DNA from: Actinidia chinensis
Lineage: Eukaryota > Streptophyta > Magnoliopsida > Ericales > Actinidiaceae
Length of the DNA: 17,500 bases
Assembly: GCA_009663005.1 (NCBI GenBank)
Contig: CM018891.1
Location: 3,100,465-3,117,964 of the forward strand
Reading direction: 5' to 3'
Under the pieces are notes generated by a model. It did no database searches. It worked only from the letters and a program-made list of their open reading frames with translations, and was not told the origin of the DNA. The position numbers were made by a program, and so were the translations under genes. Below, piece after piece: positions 1-10,702 of the stretch. Every line of letters starts with the position of its first letter. The stretch's first letter is position 1.

Positions 1-318
1 TTTTGATCTCATAAAAAATTAATAAATTATTTTAAATTCTATAAATTCTTTCATTTTAACTCCGTTGAATATAAATTTTGATAATTTTAATTTCGCTGAA
101 TATAAGTTCTGACTCCATTCCTAATTCGGTCAATCCAATTGCAATTGATCATTTTTCACCGATCGTGTCGATAACTTTTCTTACAATAATTTTTTTGTGC
201 AAATACAATAAGTAGTAAAAAAATATCTGTTGCGTATGGTAGCAACCGTAACACTGATAGATTTATGGCTTTTATTTAATTTGAAAGTTTTTTTTAGCTC
301 CAAGTGAAATAGTAAATT
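1..318. other. AT-rich upstream intergenic region
   Basis: No gene is visible here. The stretch is strongly AT-rich, with two weakly similar short phrases, GTTGAATATAAATTTTGATA near 64 and CTGAATATAAGTTCTGAC near 96. It presumably holds distal promoter sequence of the downstream CTC1 gene, but I recognise no specific element. Confidence 0.5.
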
Positions 319-361
319 GGACCAATGTGGTCCGGCCCGGCCCGGCCCGCTTAGTAGCCCA
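319..361 (+). promoter_or_regulatory. GC-rich proximal promoter motifs of CTC1
   Basis: This short GC-rich island in AT-rich DNA lies about 225-265 bp before the CTC1 start codon. It contains a perfect inverted repeat, GGACCA-ATG-TGGTCC (319-333), which includes a GTGGTCC core resembling TCP factor sites. Three tandem GGCCC units follow (334-348). AGCCCA (356-361) is the reverse complement of the site II element TGGGCT. Site II elements are known from plant genes expressed in dividing cells, often together with telo boxes. That would suit a replication and telomere gene, but function here is inferred from motifs alone. Confidence 0.4.
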
Positions 362-481
362 AATCCAACTAGGCTTTGGCCCGTGATCGAAATCGCTCGA
401 AACGACCCTCGTTCCCGCCCACACCCTCGTCACTTTCCTCTCGCCGTCGAAGACAACGATACAGTGTCAACTGATATCTGT

Positions 482-519
482 TCTCTCTCTCTCTCTTCCT
501 ATACTTACACACACATAGT

Positions 520-550
<31 letters not shown>
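482..550. repeat. Compound microsatellite (TC)n-(CA)n-(TA)n in CTC1 leader
   Basis: Three simple repeats follow each other directly: a TC run (482-496), a CA run (about 521-535) and a TA run (about 535-550). They end about 33 bp before the CTC1 start codon, so they probably lie in the 5' leader or core promoter. Such repeats commonly vary in length between individuals. The TA run could also act as an AT-rich promoter element, but no ordinary TATA box can be picked out. Confidence 0.85.
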
Positions 551-557
551 CTATTAC

Positions 558-584
558 ATGTTTCGATTTGGGTCTGTATTGTGA
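558..584 (+). CDS. Short upstream ORF (8 codons) overlapping the CTC1 start
   Basis: An ATG at 558 opens an eight-codon reading frame (MFRFGSVL) that ends in TGA at 582-584. The last base of this stop is the A of the CTC1 start codon, giving the overlap TGATG. If the CTC1 mRNA starts upstream of 558, which its expected leader makes likely, ribosomes would meet this AUG first. The one-base stop/start overlap is a layout compatible with termination and reinitiation, so the uORF could dampen CTC1 translation. This is a reading of the sequence only; translation and the transcription start are not shown. Confidence 0.4.
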   Translation: MFRFGSVL

Positions 585-3500
585 TGGAAGAAGGAGGCGT
601 GAAAGTCATCACTGTCTCTGAGCTCGTCCAACGGGCTCGTCCCCTCACCGGCGCGTCATCACTCACGCTCCGCCGTTCGATTTCTCCACCTTCAGAACCA
701 TATCCGACCGATCCTAACAACCCCAATCATCCAACCCTAAACCCTAACCCAAAAATTCTGAAATCATTGAACCACCCAACACTCATTATCGGAACCCTAA
801 CCCTCCCTGACCACGACAAGCCTTCAGCTTCAAATTCGGCTCTTCGTTGCCCCCAAACCAACTGTTTCTTATTCTCCGATGGTTCGTCGACCATATGCTG
901 CGACGTTCTCGACCTTGATGTCCGAATTATCGGAAAGAAAATTCACGTTCTTGCTTGGAATTATATTCCTTTCAAATCTGGCGGTGGTTTCTTGGAAATT
1001 ATCACTTGGAGACTTCCTGAGTCTTCTAGTGGGGTTGGTAAGTTCTCTTCGAGTTCGAGTGGGTTTCCTTTGGTTTCAGGTTCTTCCACTGACTATAAAG
1101 ACAGTCACAAGGCCTGCTATTGTGTTCGCGGCGCATTAGAATCGGTTAGTCCTGTGTCCGTAGTTCCATGTGCAACTGGTACAGCGCCAAATTCTAGCGG
1201 TTTGAGAAATATTTGTGGGTTTCTTGTGCAAATTTTGGTTTGTGAATGTGAATCGTGCAGTGTGAGGGGCTCTGGCAAGGCTTTGCAATATCAGAATAAT
1301 CACTGTTTTACCAAACCTCTGATTGTGTACTTTTGTGGGTCTGCTTCGTCTTGGCATCCTGTGATTTCAAAGCTGATTGGTAATGTTGTTATGTTGTCTG
1401 GGTTGAAGAAGAAGTTGGTTATAATTGGAGAGGAAGAATCTCAGTTGATGTATGTAACTACAGAAAATGCTTTGTTGCATCTTCCTGAGGTGTTCGATAA
1501 ATACATTCCGGTTAGTAAGACTGTAATTAAAGCCAACGGTGAATGTGGCATGTATACTGGCACCATCACTGGCATTTACATGCAGCGCATGGTTGTGGAG
1601 TTGGACAAGGAAGTGTTTTTGTTACTAACAGATCAGCTACTCACTATGCCGCATAGCCTCAGAGTTGGTGCTATTGTATGTAATAGCTTACTTAATCTCA
1701 ATGTTTTGAATTCAATTTGATACATTTTTAGCCTAATTATTTATATAAAGTAATTTATTTATACATTTTTGTAACAGTTGGTTCTTTTTGCAGGTATCGA
1801 TGAGAAATGTCCATTTTGTGAAGCCAAAATTTTGTTGGACAAAAATACTTGTGCTTGGTGCTTGTTTTAAAACTAGTATTAGTTTGAAGTCCTTTTCCCC
1901 TATTGAGACTGGGTAAGGACTTTTGAATTTTATTTTGATGATCGTGTGTATATTTTACAGCTATGCTAGAATTAACAGTGTCGTATGCTGCAGGTGTTGT
2001 ACATATTCACAATCTCAGAGCCTTTTGGGGAAGTTTATTAACTCGTTAGCATTTTCTGTGAGACTATGGTAGGAAAGAATTTAATGCTGCTGAAATATTG
2101 TTCCTCACATTTTTTAATGGCTCCTGATTGACTTATTTTCTTGCGTGCTTGGGTTCAGGGTATTACTTCTTGTCTCAAGTTTCAGGAAAAAATTCACTGG
2201 GATTTTGACTGATAAGCACATTTTGGGATCAAAACATGTAATTAACTTGCTTTGGATATTTGTTATGTAGTTTACATTTAATGAAGTTTCTGGAGTCTTT
2301 CTTCTCCTTTTTTTGTTATGAAATTTTATGATGAGCTGATGTGGACAGTCACAAGGTGTTACCAGAAGGAAGGACTGGCACAGTCGTATGCTACTTCACA
2401 TTTGCCTTCATCGGTGTTTCAATCCCGGGTAATTTTGATAAATTTTCTGTTGGTTAAATGCCTTTTAGATACATTTCTGATTATTTATTTTGACGACGAC
2501 TTTCTTTTGGCAGCATGGAGTATTTAGAGAATACTGTAAGCATGACTCATGTGGCTGTGGTAATGAACCAAATTATGATAAACTGAAATTGGTATGATCA
2601 CTATGAGTCTGTTTTCATTTTATTTTATATTTTGAAATTTGGAGGTCCGCGCACTCCATCTTCTTAAAGTGCACATAGTTCTGGATATTGAGGTCTAACA
2701 GCTTTCTAGTTATAGCTTCTGAACAAGTAGTGGATAATAAGGTTTTGGTACTTATATATTCTTTCAGGTGGTACCGATCTCTAACTTTATCAGTCATTGT
2801 GAAGCGACATGGATGAAACTGCTGTTGGAAGGGGAGACTGATTCTGATTTGATGAATAACAATGAAAAATATAGCCGTCTATCCTGTGAAGGGTTAACTT
2901 ATAGTCAGTCAACTAGGAGGGTTTTGCACAATGAAGACATAGGTGTCATCTTGCTCGGATCGGTAAAGGTTAGTAACCTAATTTTATTTCTTTTTAGCTT
3001 TTTCTGACAATGCTATGTCATTTGCAACTTGTTTGCTTATGCATAAATAAAGCATGCCATACTTCCATAGTTGGACATCGCTGGGTATGTAAGTAAAGAA
3101 CGGAAAGTGGTGCGGCAGGAGGAAATTTTGTTTAGAAGCAACAATTCATCAAGTTTTCTTTGTTAATTATTGGGGCATAGAGGCCAAATACAGAGATAAT
3201 GGAGCTTTGTTCTCTTTTGTATTTGCATTGTTCAGGAAAATGACAGTCATGTTTCACTCTCTACTGTAATGGTACTATTGGAAAGATCAGCCATCCGCAT
3301 GAGAACGATTTTTATACTTAATGGTCCAAGATAACTTGGCTAAATTGACTAAATTATTCAGATCTGATCATGTTTGCATATTTTTTCATTCAGATTTCCA
3401 CATCTTCCGGAAGGTTGCAATTGATTGATGCAACTGGCAGCATTGATGTCATTGTACCAGATCTCCCTTCAACTTGGAATATCGACAACATATATGAGGT

Positions 3501-6500
3501 GATACTACATTTTTTTCTGCCTCTGGCCCTCATCTTGTCAAGTAGCTATTTGGAATTTGATTAAAGGCACAAGGAATTTTATTTACCATTTTATTTTTAG
3601 TCTACTGCTTGACTTGAATTTCCTTTTTCAGGTAAACGAATTCACTCTTGTTATGGAAGGCATACCTGAACGAGGGGATTGTATGGGATTAAACCTCAAT
3701 GAATCATTATTGTGCAGAAATATTTTTAGCTGCATTCCATTAGTGAGAAAGTTAAATCTAGAGATTTATCTTCTCTACTATTTTAGAGACACCAAATTTA
3801 GAAATCGCCCCTTCTATTTTTGCATCAAGAATAAAGGAAACATTGAGGAGCTTCAAAGTGGAAGATTTCCTCTGCTTTTGGTTGCACATAAATATCCTGC
3901 CCAACAAAAGGTATGCTATTGTTTTATCATTGTGCATTTGTTGATAATATTCACTAAACAGCGTCGTCTGTATTCCTGCAAGAAAACAACCCGACCCCTC
4001 CCAACTGGACCTAGACCTAAAACTGAATGTAAATTGTAAAGTGAGAAACTTCCAACACATGGATAGTAGCAATTCTCTTTGATTACTTTATCATGTTGTT
4101 CCTTCACTTAAAATATTTTATTTGCTTTCTCAGTTTCAAGGTGAACAAGTTATTTCAAAGAGTTCAAGCAGGTTTGCAGAGGCACTTATCCTGCCTTGGG
4201 ATCTTTTTCTTAGAGGAAAAGATTTGCATACAAGTCCAACTAAGGTTGCTCCGGACTTTCCTAATGAATCCAAGCATCATGATGCCAGTAGAAACTACAG
4301 GGAATGTGTTCCTAGTAAGAGATATAAAATTGATCAGGCATCAAGTAGGGACTTGAGTTCTGGATTGAGTGGTTGTGGACATAAGTTATACAGCCTTAGA
4401 AATTCTTGCTTTACTAGTACAAGTTCATATCAGGAGCAGAAATGTTTGAACTTGAGTTCTCCATCTGAAATCCCATGTTTCGTTACCAGTCATGATCAAT
4501 GCCTGGCTAGTTCAGGAATCTTGTGCCGTTCAAAAGCTAATGCAAAGGTAAGTTTTGGTTGCAAAACAAGTGCACATAAGGTATTACTGGAGTTCAAGGA
4601 TGAAAACTTTTGCAAATATGAGGTGTGTGGTGTTTTTCCTTTTGAACTTACTTGATTGCTAAGATGTGGAAAGATCCATTTTTGCTTGAAATGTAAAACA
4701 AAGAAATTTCATTGTGATTTGTGTTGCAGTTGTTGAGAGTCCGTGACTATTACATCATAAAGCACCATCAAGAAGATATTCTATGTACTTCTGAGGACAT
4801 TAATGATGTCACCTGTGGCAAAGTCATTATCACTTCTGGAACACATCTTTGGAGCCTTTCATTCTCTTCTGATGAGGTTCTGCAAAATACCAATCTATCG
4901 CACCTTCCTGTATTTGCTGATACTTTTGTCAGCTCTAATGAGGCTATCTCTGATTGTTCTCAACAAAATGAACTTCCACCCGTGAGATTGAATGTTGATT
5001 GTCCTGAAATTCATCCAGATATTTATATTCATCTGTCTACCGATGTTGCAAGTTTCTTAAAGGAAGAGCTTATGGCAGCGGTCGAAGGTCTGCTTAAGCC
5101 ATATGTCTCTCTCGAAGAGGTTACTGACACTTGTTGCAATGGGACCATGATGACTGGATCAGTGCAATCTTCTGGAACTTCCGAACCTGAATTCAATTTA
5201 CCTGAGGGAAATTTAATATCTTTCCACGGGCATGTATTGACTGTTCATTCTACAAATTTAAGGCACAAAAGTCCTATTGATGTTCATTGGGCAAAAATTT
5301 TTCAAGTGACAAACCGTGTCTGTATCCATGTTTTGGTGGACCAACACATTGTAAGATTCCCTCTTTGCACATTGTCCTCTTGTATTTTGATTTGATTGAT
5401 TGGTTATCTTATCTCATTGTTTCGATAATTAGGTCAGGATTTTTGGTGCCCTGAGCAAACATGCTTATCCTATTGGATTCGGACCTGGCATCCATGCAAC
5501 TTTTCACCGAATACTTGTTGTGAGGTATGGATTTGATGCTATATGCCAGAAATTCTGTTTGTGCTTAATACTTCGGAGTAATTTTTACATCTGATGGTTT
5601 GATGTGGTGGTGATCCATAACTTATTCAACACAAGTTATATATTTATTACCCTTGAATCCCCTACCCTGCCTTCCAAAAAAGAATCAAATTTTCAAAATA
5701 TACTGAAACTTGATTGGCTCTTCAAGTCATCAGATTCAGTCCCATGCTTGAGTTGGCTGTTAATTGCATGCCATTGCATAAAATTCAAGAGAGTAAAATT
5801 GTACTTAGTAGAGTTTTGATATCACTTACAGGGACATTTTGTTGGTGTTTTATGTGTTCCTCCCCTGGCGAGAGAACAATATGAAATTCACTAAATTTAA
5901 CTGAGCATATTTAGCTTTTGAGTTTTGACAAAAGCTGAAATAGCGAAAAAAAGAATCATGCAGCCAACCACCAGTCATTAGGACAGTGTGGTTTGGTTTC
6001 TTCCCTGGTTAGAGAGCCAATGGGGTATGTTATCTGTAGAGCAATATTGCCTATATTACAAGTTGTTAACGATAGCCATTTTTTCTTTCCTTTCTCTATT
6101 ACCTGCTGTATTCAATCCTAGTTCACAGTTGTACTTGCATTGTAAACTTCGACTTCTTTACCATATATGTTTGAAGATGTGAGGTTTTGTGTAATTATAG
6201 TATCATTTTAATTATATTTCCAACCAATATGACCATATATTGTTATTTCAGTGGACAGAATGTACTTTTCCTGACACCTACATCGTTCATTGCAATCGAA
6301 GCTATAGCAGTGGTTGGTGACAAATACATTGATAAGTACAACAATCCATCAGTTGCTTCAGGCCAATGCAATGTTGCATCTTTCGATACATTTCCTTCAG
6401 CTTTGATTTGCGAAACAATGCAATGTGCAGAGTGTAAACCAGTGCAGTTCCGTTGCAGGGTAAAGCACACTTACCCTGTAAATTTTCAGGCGTTTCAAGT

Positions 6501-9286
6501 TGATTGAACTCCTTTACTTGATTGTTCCCATATGGATGATATTGTCTCATCTGTGAATTCTTGTTTTCTGAATCTTTGGGTTGCTTCTGATTTAACTGTT
6601 GATTTTGATAGGTTGTGGCTGTTCATATTTTGGTGCTGGAACAGAATAAGAAAAGTGCAAATCCCCAGTCAAGACTTCACACCAGGTCACCTGTGGTTAA
6701 CATACCTCTTGCTGGTTTCATATTGGGTATGTTCTATTGCTATGTTATCAGATAATGTGATGGGTCTGAATTATACAGAGCAGTTAAGCTTCTAAAAGGA
6801 GAATGTTAAATAAGTAATTTCTTGTAGCTTTGCACATCTCAGTTCAAGAGCTTACACTTGGGTTGGTTTTGCTACTGGTTCTTCTATTCATTAGTTCTTT
6901 TTTTTTTCTTCCTTTCTTCCTTTTTTTTCATCCACTAAAATTTGTCTCAAGGCTCTATGCACCTACTGTAACATTAGGTTATTTTGACTTTTTCGTTAGA
7001 ACTGCTTATTGATTTAGATGTGCTTAGACTTGATGTCGGAGGGTCCAGACTCCCGAGTAAAATAAGTCTTGCTTGCTTGTAACCTGGACTTCACACCAGT
7101 CCACCTGTTGGTTACAATACCTCTTGCTGTTTTCAATATTGGGTAATGTTTCTATTGCTAGTTATCAGATAATGTGATGGGTCTTAATATACAGAGTCAG
7201 TTAAGCTTCTAAAGGAAGAATGTTAAATAAGTAATTTCTTGTAGCTTTGCACATCTCAGTTCAAGAGCTTACACTTGGGTTGGTTTTGCTACTGGTTCTT
7301 CTATTCATTAGTTCTTTTTTTTTTCTTCCTTTCTTCCTTTTTTTTCATCCACTAAAATTTGTCTCAAGGCTCTATGCACCTACTGTAACATTAGTTATTT
7401 GATGGTGATTAAGACTGCTTATTGATTTAGATGTGCTTAGACTTGAGGTCGGAGGGTCCAGACTCCCGAGTAAAATAAGTCTTGCTTGCTTGTAACCTGG
7501 ATTGCAAGCCTCGTATTTTCACGTCTCTCTCCCTATCTCTGCCATTTTCTTTCTTTCTTTGAAGATCTGTCACTTATTGATCATACAAATACAATTATTG
7601 CTTTCTTCTTTTGTATTATTTTCTGCTGCTCGAATGCTGGATCTGGATTTCAAGACTCTCTCATTTCACTGGTCTTGCCATTCCTTGTTTACCTTTCCTT
7701 GGAGTTTACAATTGGATTTTTTGTGACGTGCTGATTTTAGGATTTAACTTATTGGTATGAAGCCATTGAACTGATCTTCCTTTACTAGCCTTTGTGTCGT
7801 TATACCCTCATGAGCTATGATCTCTGTCGGTAAAATTTGTAATGTTTTTATCTATTTCCAGACTTGTTCGTCAAAATAAATGTATAGCTTTAATCTGATA
7901 ATTTCAAAAGACACTTCATTTTGTACTGTGTCTCTATCATGTATGAAGAGTTATAATTTTGAATTTGCAGCCCAGCATACTGCATTTTGCCCAACATTAT
8001 ATTGTACACGTGAAATGCCCTGGGACTCTAAGATCCTTTTGACAGTGCAAAAGTAATACTGCAAAACTGTGGATTTACAAACTGTTGGAAGCGGTTTGCC
8101 AGTCATTGAATTTACAACCCGTTGCCGAAATGGCAAGAAATTACAGGTCTGGTTAGTTACAATATTGCTTATTATGACGGCAATATTGCGTGATGCAGTG
8201 ATATCCATCATATCTGAATCTTCAGAACTCATTATAATCTTGTGTCACTGGCGAAGAAAAATAATGAATAATTGAAGTCCCCATTGTCCTTGTATTGTAG
8301 TTTTGTTTATGCAAGGAACTTCCTCATGCACCCTTTTCAACCTTATGAACTAAAAATGTTTGCTTTCCTTTGGTTTTTGAGATACTATAAATATTAAATC
8401 TAACCTCTTTTGATTGTGCAGAGGATGGGTCATCCTCGTGTTGTTGCTGGACAAATAGCGATAGGGCGGCAACCTTACTGAGGCTGCAGGACGAATTTTC
8501 ACATGAAAATACTGGAAGAAGTATCCGGGGGCCAAAAAAGTGTAGGGATGATGAGGCCCGTGGCTCCTCTATTCATGATTTGTATAAAGTTGTAGAGAAG
8601 CATGGTAGAGTTATCGTGAAAAACTATGGATCCATGTTTGACTCTTCACATCAAGACCTTACATTTTCTGTCAATTCGGATACAGTCTTCAGCAGCTCAG
8701 ATGAGGACCTCCTCAAGTATGTGATCCTCAACGCTTGCTTCGGCACTTTTTGGGTAAGTATACATTTTAAGCGCAGGTACCCATTTCCAAACATATATAC
8801 AATAGACCTCCATCAAACCCTCAGCAAATATACAGAATAAGTGAAACCGCTTGGAAAACGAATCTTAGAAATTTAGTTCCTTCACATGAAATTTGAACCG
8901 AGCTGAAGATTTGGCCATGTAAAGTGTGGATAACTTGACCAGATTTTTAAATCTCGAACATTTGGAACATTCAGTTTTTGTTGAGGTTGTTAGTGTTGTG
9001 GACAAAACATTGTTTAGATGACAATAGAAACATCAAATCGGATGTCAAAATGTTTTTGCATACATTGCCCACTTTGCTGGAACATTTTGGTTAATGAGGT
9101 GCTCCTTTGTGTTGGCAGACTATAGTTGGTTGTCGGATGGATTCAAATGCTATGGAGAAGTTGGAGAAACAGTTGACGGAAATGGATATGAAAATTCAAC
9201 CAATGCAAAATATATGGGCCAGAGAAGTTAATTACGCAAACCCTCTCTATGAAGCAAGAAAAGTGGCCCAAGAACTCCTGAACTAG
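584..9286 (+). CDS. CTC1: CST complex subunit CTC1 (conserved telomere maintenance component 1), 16 exons
   Basis: CTC1 is the large subunit of the nuclear CST complex (CTC1-STN1-TEN1), which binds single-stranded telomeric DNA, protects chromosome ends and helps DNA polymerase alpha fill in the C-strand. Exons: 584-1675, 1794-1912, 1994-2068, 2159-2237, 2366-2428, 2514-2591, 2768-2968, 3394-3498, 3632-3910, 4134-4622, 4730-5350, 5433-5524, 6252-6459, 6612-6726, 8422-8753, 9119-9286. All introns are GT-AG. The joined CDS is 4116 nt (1371 aa), open throughout and somewhat longer than Arabidopsis CTC1 (roughly 1270 aa). Recognisable plant CTC1 phrases are the N-terminal ELVQRARPLTGASSL, GSVKISTSSGRLQLID (about residue 570), CIHVLVDQHIVRIFGALS (about 1060), VVAVHILVLEQNK (about 1168) and IPLAGFILEDGSS (about 1200). 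Cysteine-rich spots lie near residues 483-491 (CKHDSCGCG) and 1210 (SCCCW). The protein is built of OB-folds, known for the family rather than visible as motifs. The start is the first ATG in frame; upstream codons stay open but contain no ATG. Exon edges near AAG/GTAAGT-like sites may vary. Confidence 0.95.
735..804 (+). promoter_or_regulatory. Telo-box-like motifs inside CTC1 exon 1
   Basis: The coding strand contains AAACCCTAA at 739-747, within a run of two to three imperfect plant telomere units (AACCCTAAACCCTAACCC, 733-750). A further AACCCTAACCCT lies near 793. The first stretch encodes part of an Asn/Pro-rich segment (HPTLNPNPK). Telo boxes (AAACCCTAA) are known cis-elements near the 5' ends of plant genes active in cycling cells and are bound by Myb-like TRB proteins. 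Here they lie about 150-210 bp into the coding region, so a regulatory role is only a possibility. Confidence 0.45.
1676..1793 (+). other. CTC1 introns 1-13 (interspersed to 6611)
   Basis: This is the first of the short introns in the 5' half of CTC1. Introns 1 to 6 are between about 80 and 180 bp, intron 7 is 425 bp (2969-3393), and intron 12 is 727 bp (5525-6251). I see AT-rich, T-rich plant intron sequence in all of them and no further gene or repeat. Donors are GTATGT, GTAAGG, GTAGGA, GTAATT and similar; acceptors mostly end in TGCAG or TTCAG. Confidence 0.8.
4548..4622 (+). promoter_or_regulatory. In-frame alternative 5' splice site within CTC1 exon 10
   Basis: AAG/GTAAGT at 4545-4553 matches the consensus donor perfectly, whereas the donor used for the full-length protein is GAG/GTGTGT at 4623. 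The two are 75 nt apart, a multiple of three, and both fall between codons. Use of the upstream site would remove 25 residues, from VSFGCK to NFCKYE, without a frameshift. The removed part includes AHKVLLEF, a segment I recognise as conserved in plant CTC1, so the longer form is probably the main product. Confidence 0.5.
6673..7500 (+). repeat. Two-copy tandem duplication (about 414 bp each) spanning exon 14 end and intron 14
   Basis: Copy 1 runs 6673-7086 and copy 2 runs 7087 to about 7500. Both begin with GACTTCACACC and end with GTAACCTGGA. Copy 1 includes the last 54 bp of CTC1 exon 14 and its donor, so copy 2 carries a decayed duplicate of that exon end (7087-7142) followed by a GGGTAATG pseudo-donor. 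A central 177-bp core is identical in both (6801-6977 and 7218-7394), including runs of ten and eight T. The flanks differ by many one-base changes and indels. Only copy 1 keeps the open coding frame, so it is taken as the real exon. Confidence 0.92.
6727..8421 (+). other. CTC1 intron 14 (1.7 kb, longest intron)
   Basis: The intron lies between exon 14, ending ...GGTTTCATATTGG, and exon 15, starting AGGATGGGTCATCC; joining them restores the conserved ILEDGSS. Its first half is occupied by the tandem duplication. From about 7500 to 8421 I see ordinary T-rich intron sequence and short chance reading frames, and no recognisable gene or transposon. Confidence 0.85.
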
Positions 9287-9500
9287 TTGCTGGACGTTAG
9301 TTTTGACTGGTATTGCGTATCATCTTCGCCAACAAAATGTGGCATGTGGTGTATGTAATTTTTCAGCCTTATGCATGGTATGTAATTGTAAGTAAATTAC
9401 AGATTGTATACAATTCTTGACTTAGTGTAAAAGAATTTTGTCTGCCTTGACGGATTATTTTCTTGGTTATGGCCTTTTCGTATGAAAGACCGACCTTTTG
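9287..9500 (+). other. CTC1 3' untranslated region (approximate)
   Basis: AT-rich sequence directly after the CTC1 stop codon (TAG, 9284-9286). It includes T-rich and TGTAATT/TGTAA-type phrases around 9352-9392 that resemble plant polyadenylation upstream elements. There is no clean AATAAA, and the exact cleavage site cannot be fixed from sequence. Confidence 0.5.
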
Positions 9501-10702
9501 TATATGAATCATGTAACTCGCCTGCAGTGCTTGACGCACAAGTTAATGCAAGGCTTTGCTCCTTTCAACAGCAAACAGTTAAATCAACAGCCCCCAGCAT
9601 TTACAAAAAAAGGTAAACATACGGCTCCATGGCTAGATGTCGTCTCACGTCTCAAATATGGTTCAATTCCATATGTTCAGTAAGACGGTTCAATTCGATA
9701 TGTTCAATAAGACGGTAAGGGCTCCCTACACTAGGGTATGCAATTTCGTATACCCAAGTGAATAAATATTCATGTGTCCCATTTAAATCAGTGAGCCTCG
9801 TTGACTAGATTTTAATCACATTGTACTATCCATGTAGCCGACTATTTGGGACACCGTCTTTGCTAATGCTCTGCCCTATTTGTCCAGTACATCTGTTGGT
9901 AACTTTTGATTCATTGTATTAGAATTCGAAATTAAGATAAGCATCCATTGTATTAGAATTTAGAAAAAAGAAGGATCCAGAAGGGATGAAGCTAAGAAAA
10001 ATGACACACGAGATCAATAAAACAACCGTCGATAACTTTTGATTCAACGACTCCAACTTGAAATTTTGGAAAACATTCAATCTAAAATACCAAAATCTTT
10101 AATAAAACATCTGTTGCATTTATGTTTGCAGCACATAAACGGACTACACACCGACCCGCATGTGAGAAATCGATGATGCCTAAACATGAAAATACCATAT
10201 TCAACAACAGCTGCTTTTGTGTGAACTGACATGACGACTACCATTGAAAACACCCCGTTGATCTATGAACACGGTTTAGTATTCCATAGTGAAAACTCAA
10301 GTGGTCGTATCCATTGGTTTTCAAGGGTAAGGTCTGGGATTTGAGCTTATGGAGAATAATCGAATGCACACTAACAGTAATCTGACTTACCACTGGCACA
10401 AAAAAAAAGATATTCCACAGTGCAGCAGCCCCAAAAGACATCTCCACTAGCAAAATTCAAATTTTGCAACTCTTAACACACGGTTTCGTCTAATTCTCTG
10501 ACTTGAACCTTTGAATAAGCTACAAAAGCATGATTACTCTAATGCAGATTCGTTTCCTTTTGTTTGTGTCCCACTGTATCTCATCAAAAGTGTAGTGTTA
10601 CTGCCACATCCTCGGGTATTTTCGTTCATATCACAGGAGGCGAATGGCGCAGAGAAATGCAATAAGAAAACAGAAACGTTTGTTGTCTCAAGTGGGAAAT
10701 CG
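9501..10702. other. Intergenic region without a supported gene
   Basis: Only short chance reading frames occur, with no recognisable protein. Visible structure is minor. A 27-bp direct repeat occurs twice back to back (9660-9686 and 9687-9713, two mismatches). The 15-mer CATTGTATTAGAATT occurs at 9912-9926 and 9946-9960. The perfect inverted repeat GCAAAATT-CA-AATTTTGC lies at 10450-10467. These look like local duplication and AT-rich drift. Confidence 0.6.
9660..9713 (+). repeat. Direct repeat, 2 x 27 bp
   Basis: The unit begins GGTTCAATTC and ends AAGAC. It is repeated immediately with two substitutions (C to G and G to A), and the next bases (GGTAAGG) start a third unit weakly. It appears to be a small local duplication of no evident function. 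Confidence 0.8.

Noticed and set aside
317..583. In-frame 89-codon extension upstream of the CTC1 ATG
   Set aside because: The frame is open, but it contains no ATG before 584 and is largely translated microsatellite and GGCCC sequence; conserved CTC1 similarity begins after 584.
2963..2968. Alternative donor TCG/GTAAAG two codons before the chosen end of CTC1 exon 7
   Set aside because: The chosen AAG/GTTAGT keeps VK before ISTSSGRLQL, matching the LK expected in plant CTC1; the alternative would only drop two residues.
7087..7142. Second copy of the exon 14 end as an alternative exon
   Set aside because: It carries frame-breaking indels relative to exon 14 and has no convincing acceptor before it, so it is called a decayed duplicate.
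7486..7734. Hydrophobic open frames in CTC1 intron 14
   Set aside because: T-rich intron sequence read as Phe/Leu/Ser codons gives false membrane proteins; RNA joining exon 14 to exon 15 restores the conserved CTC1 frame.
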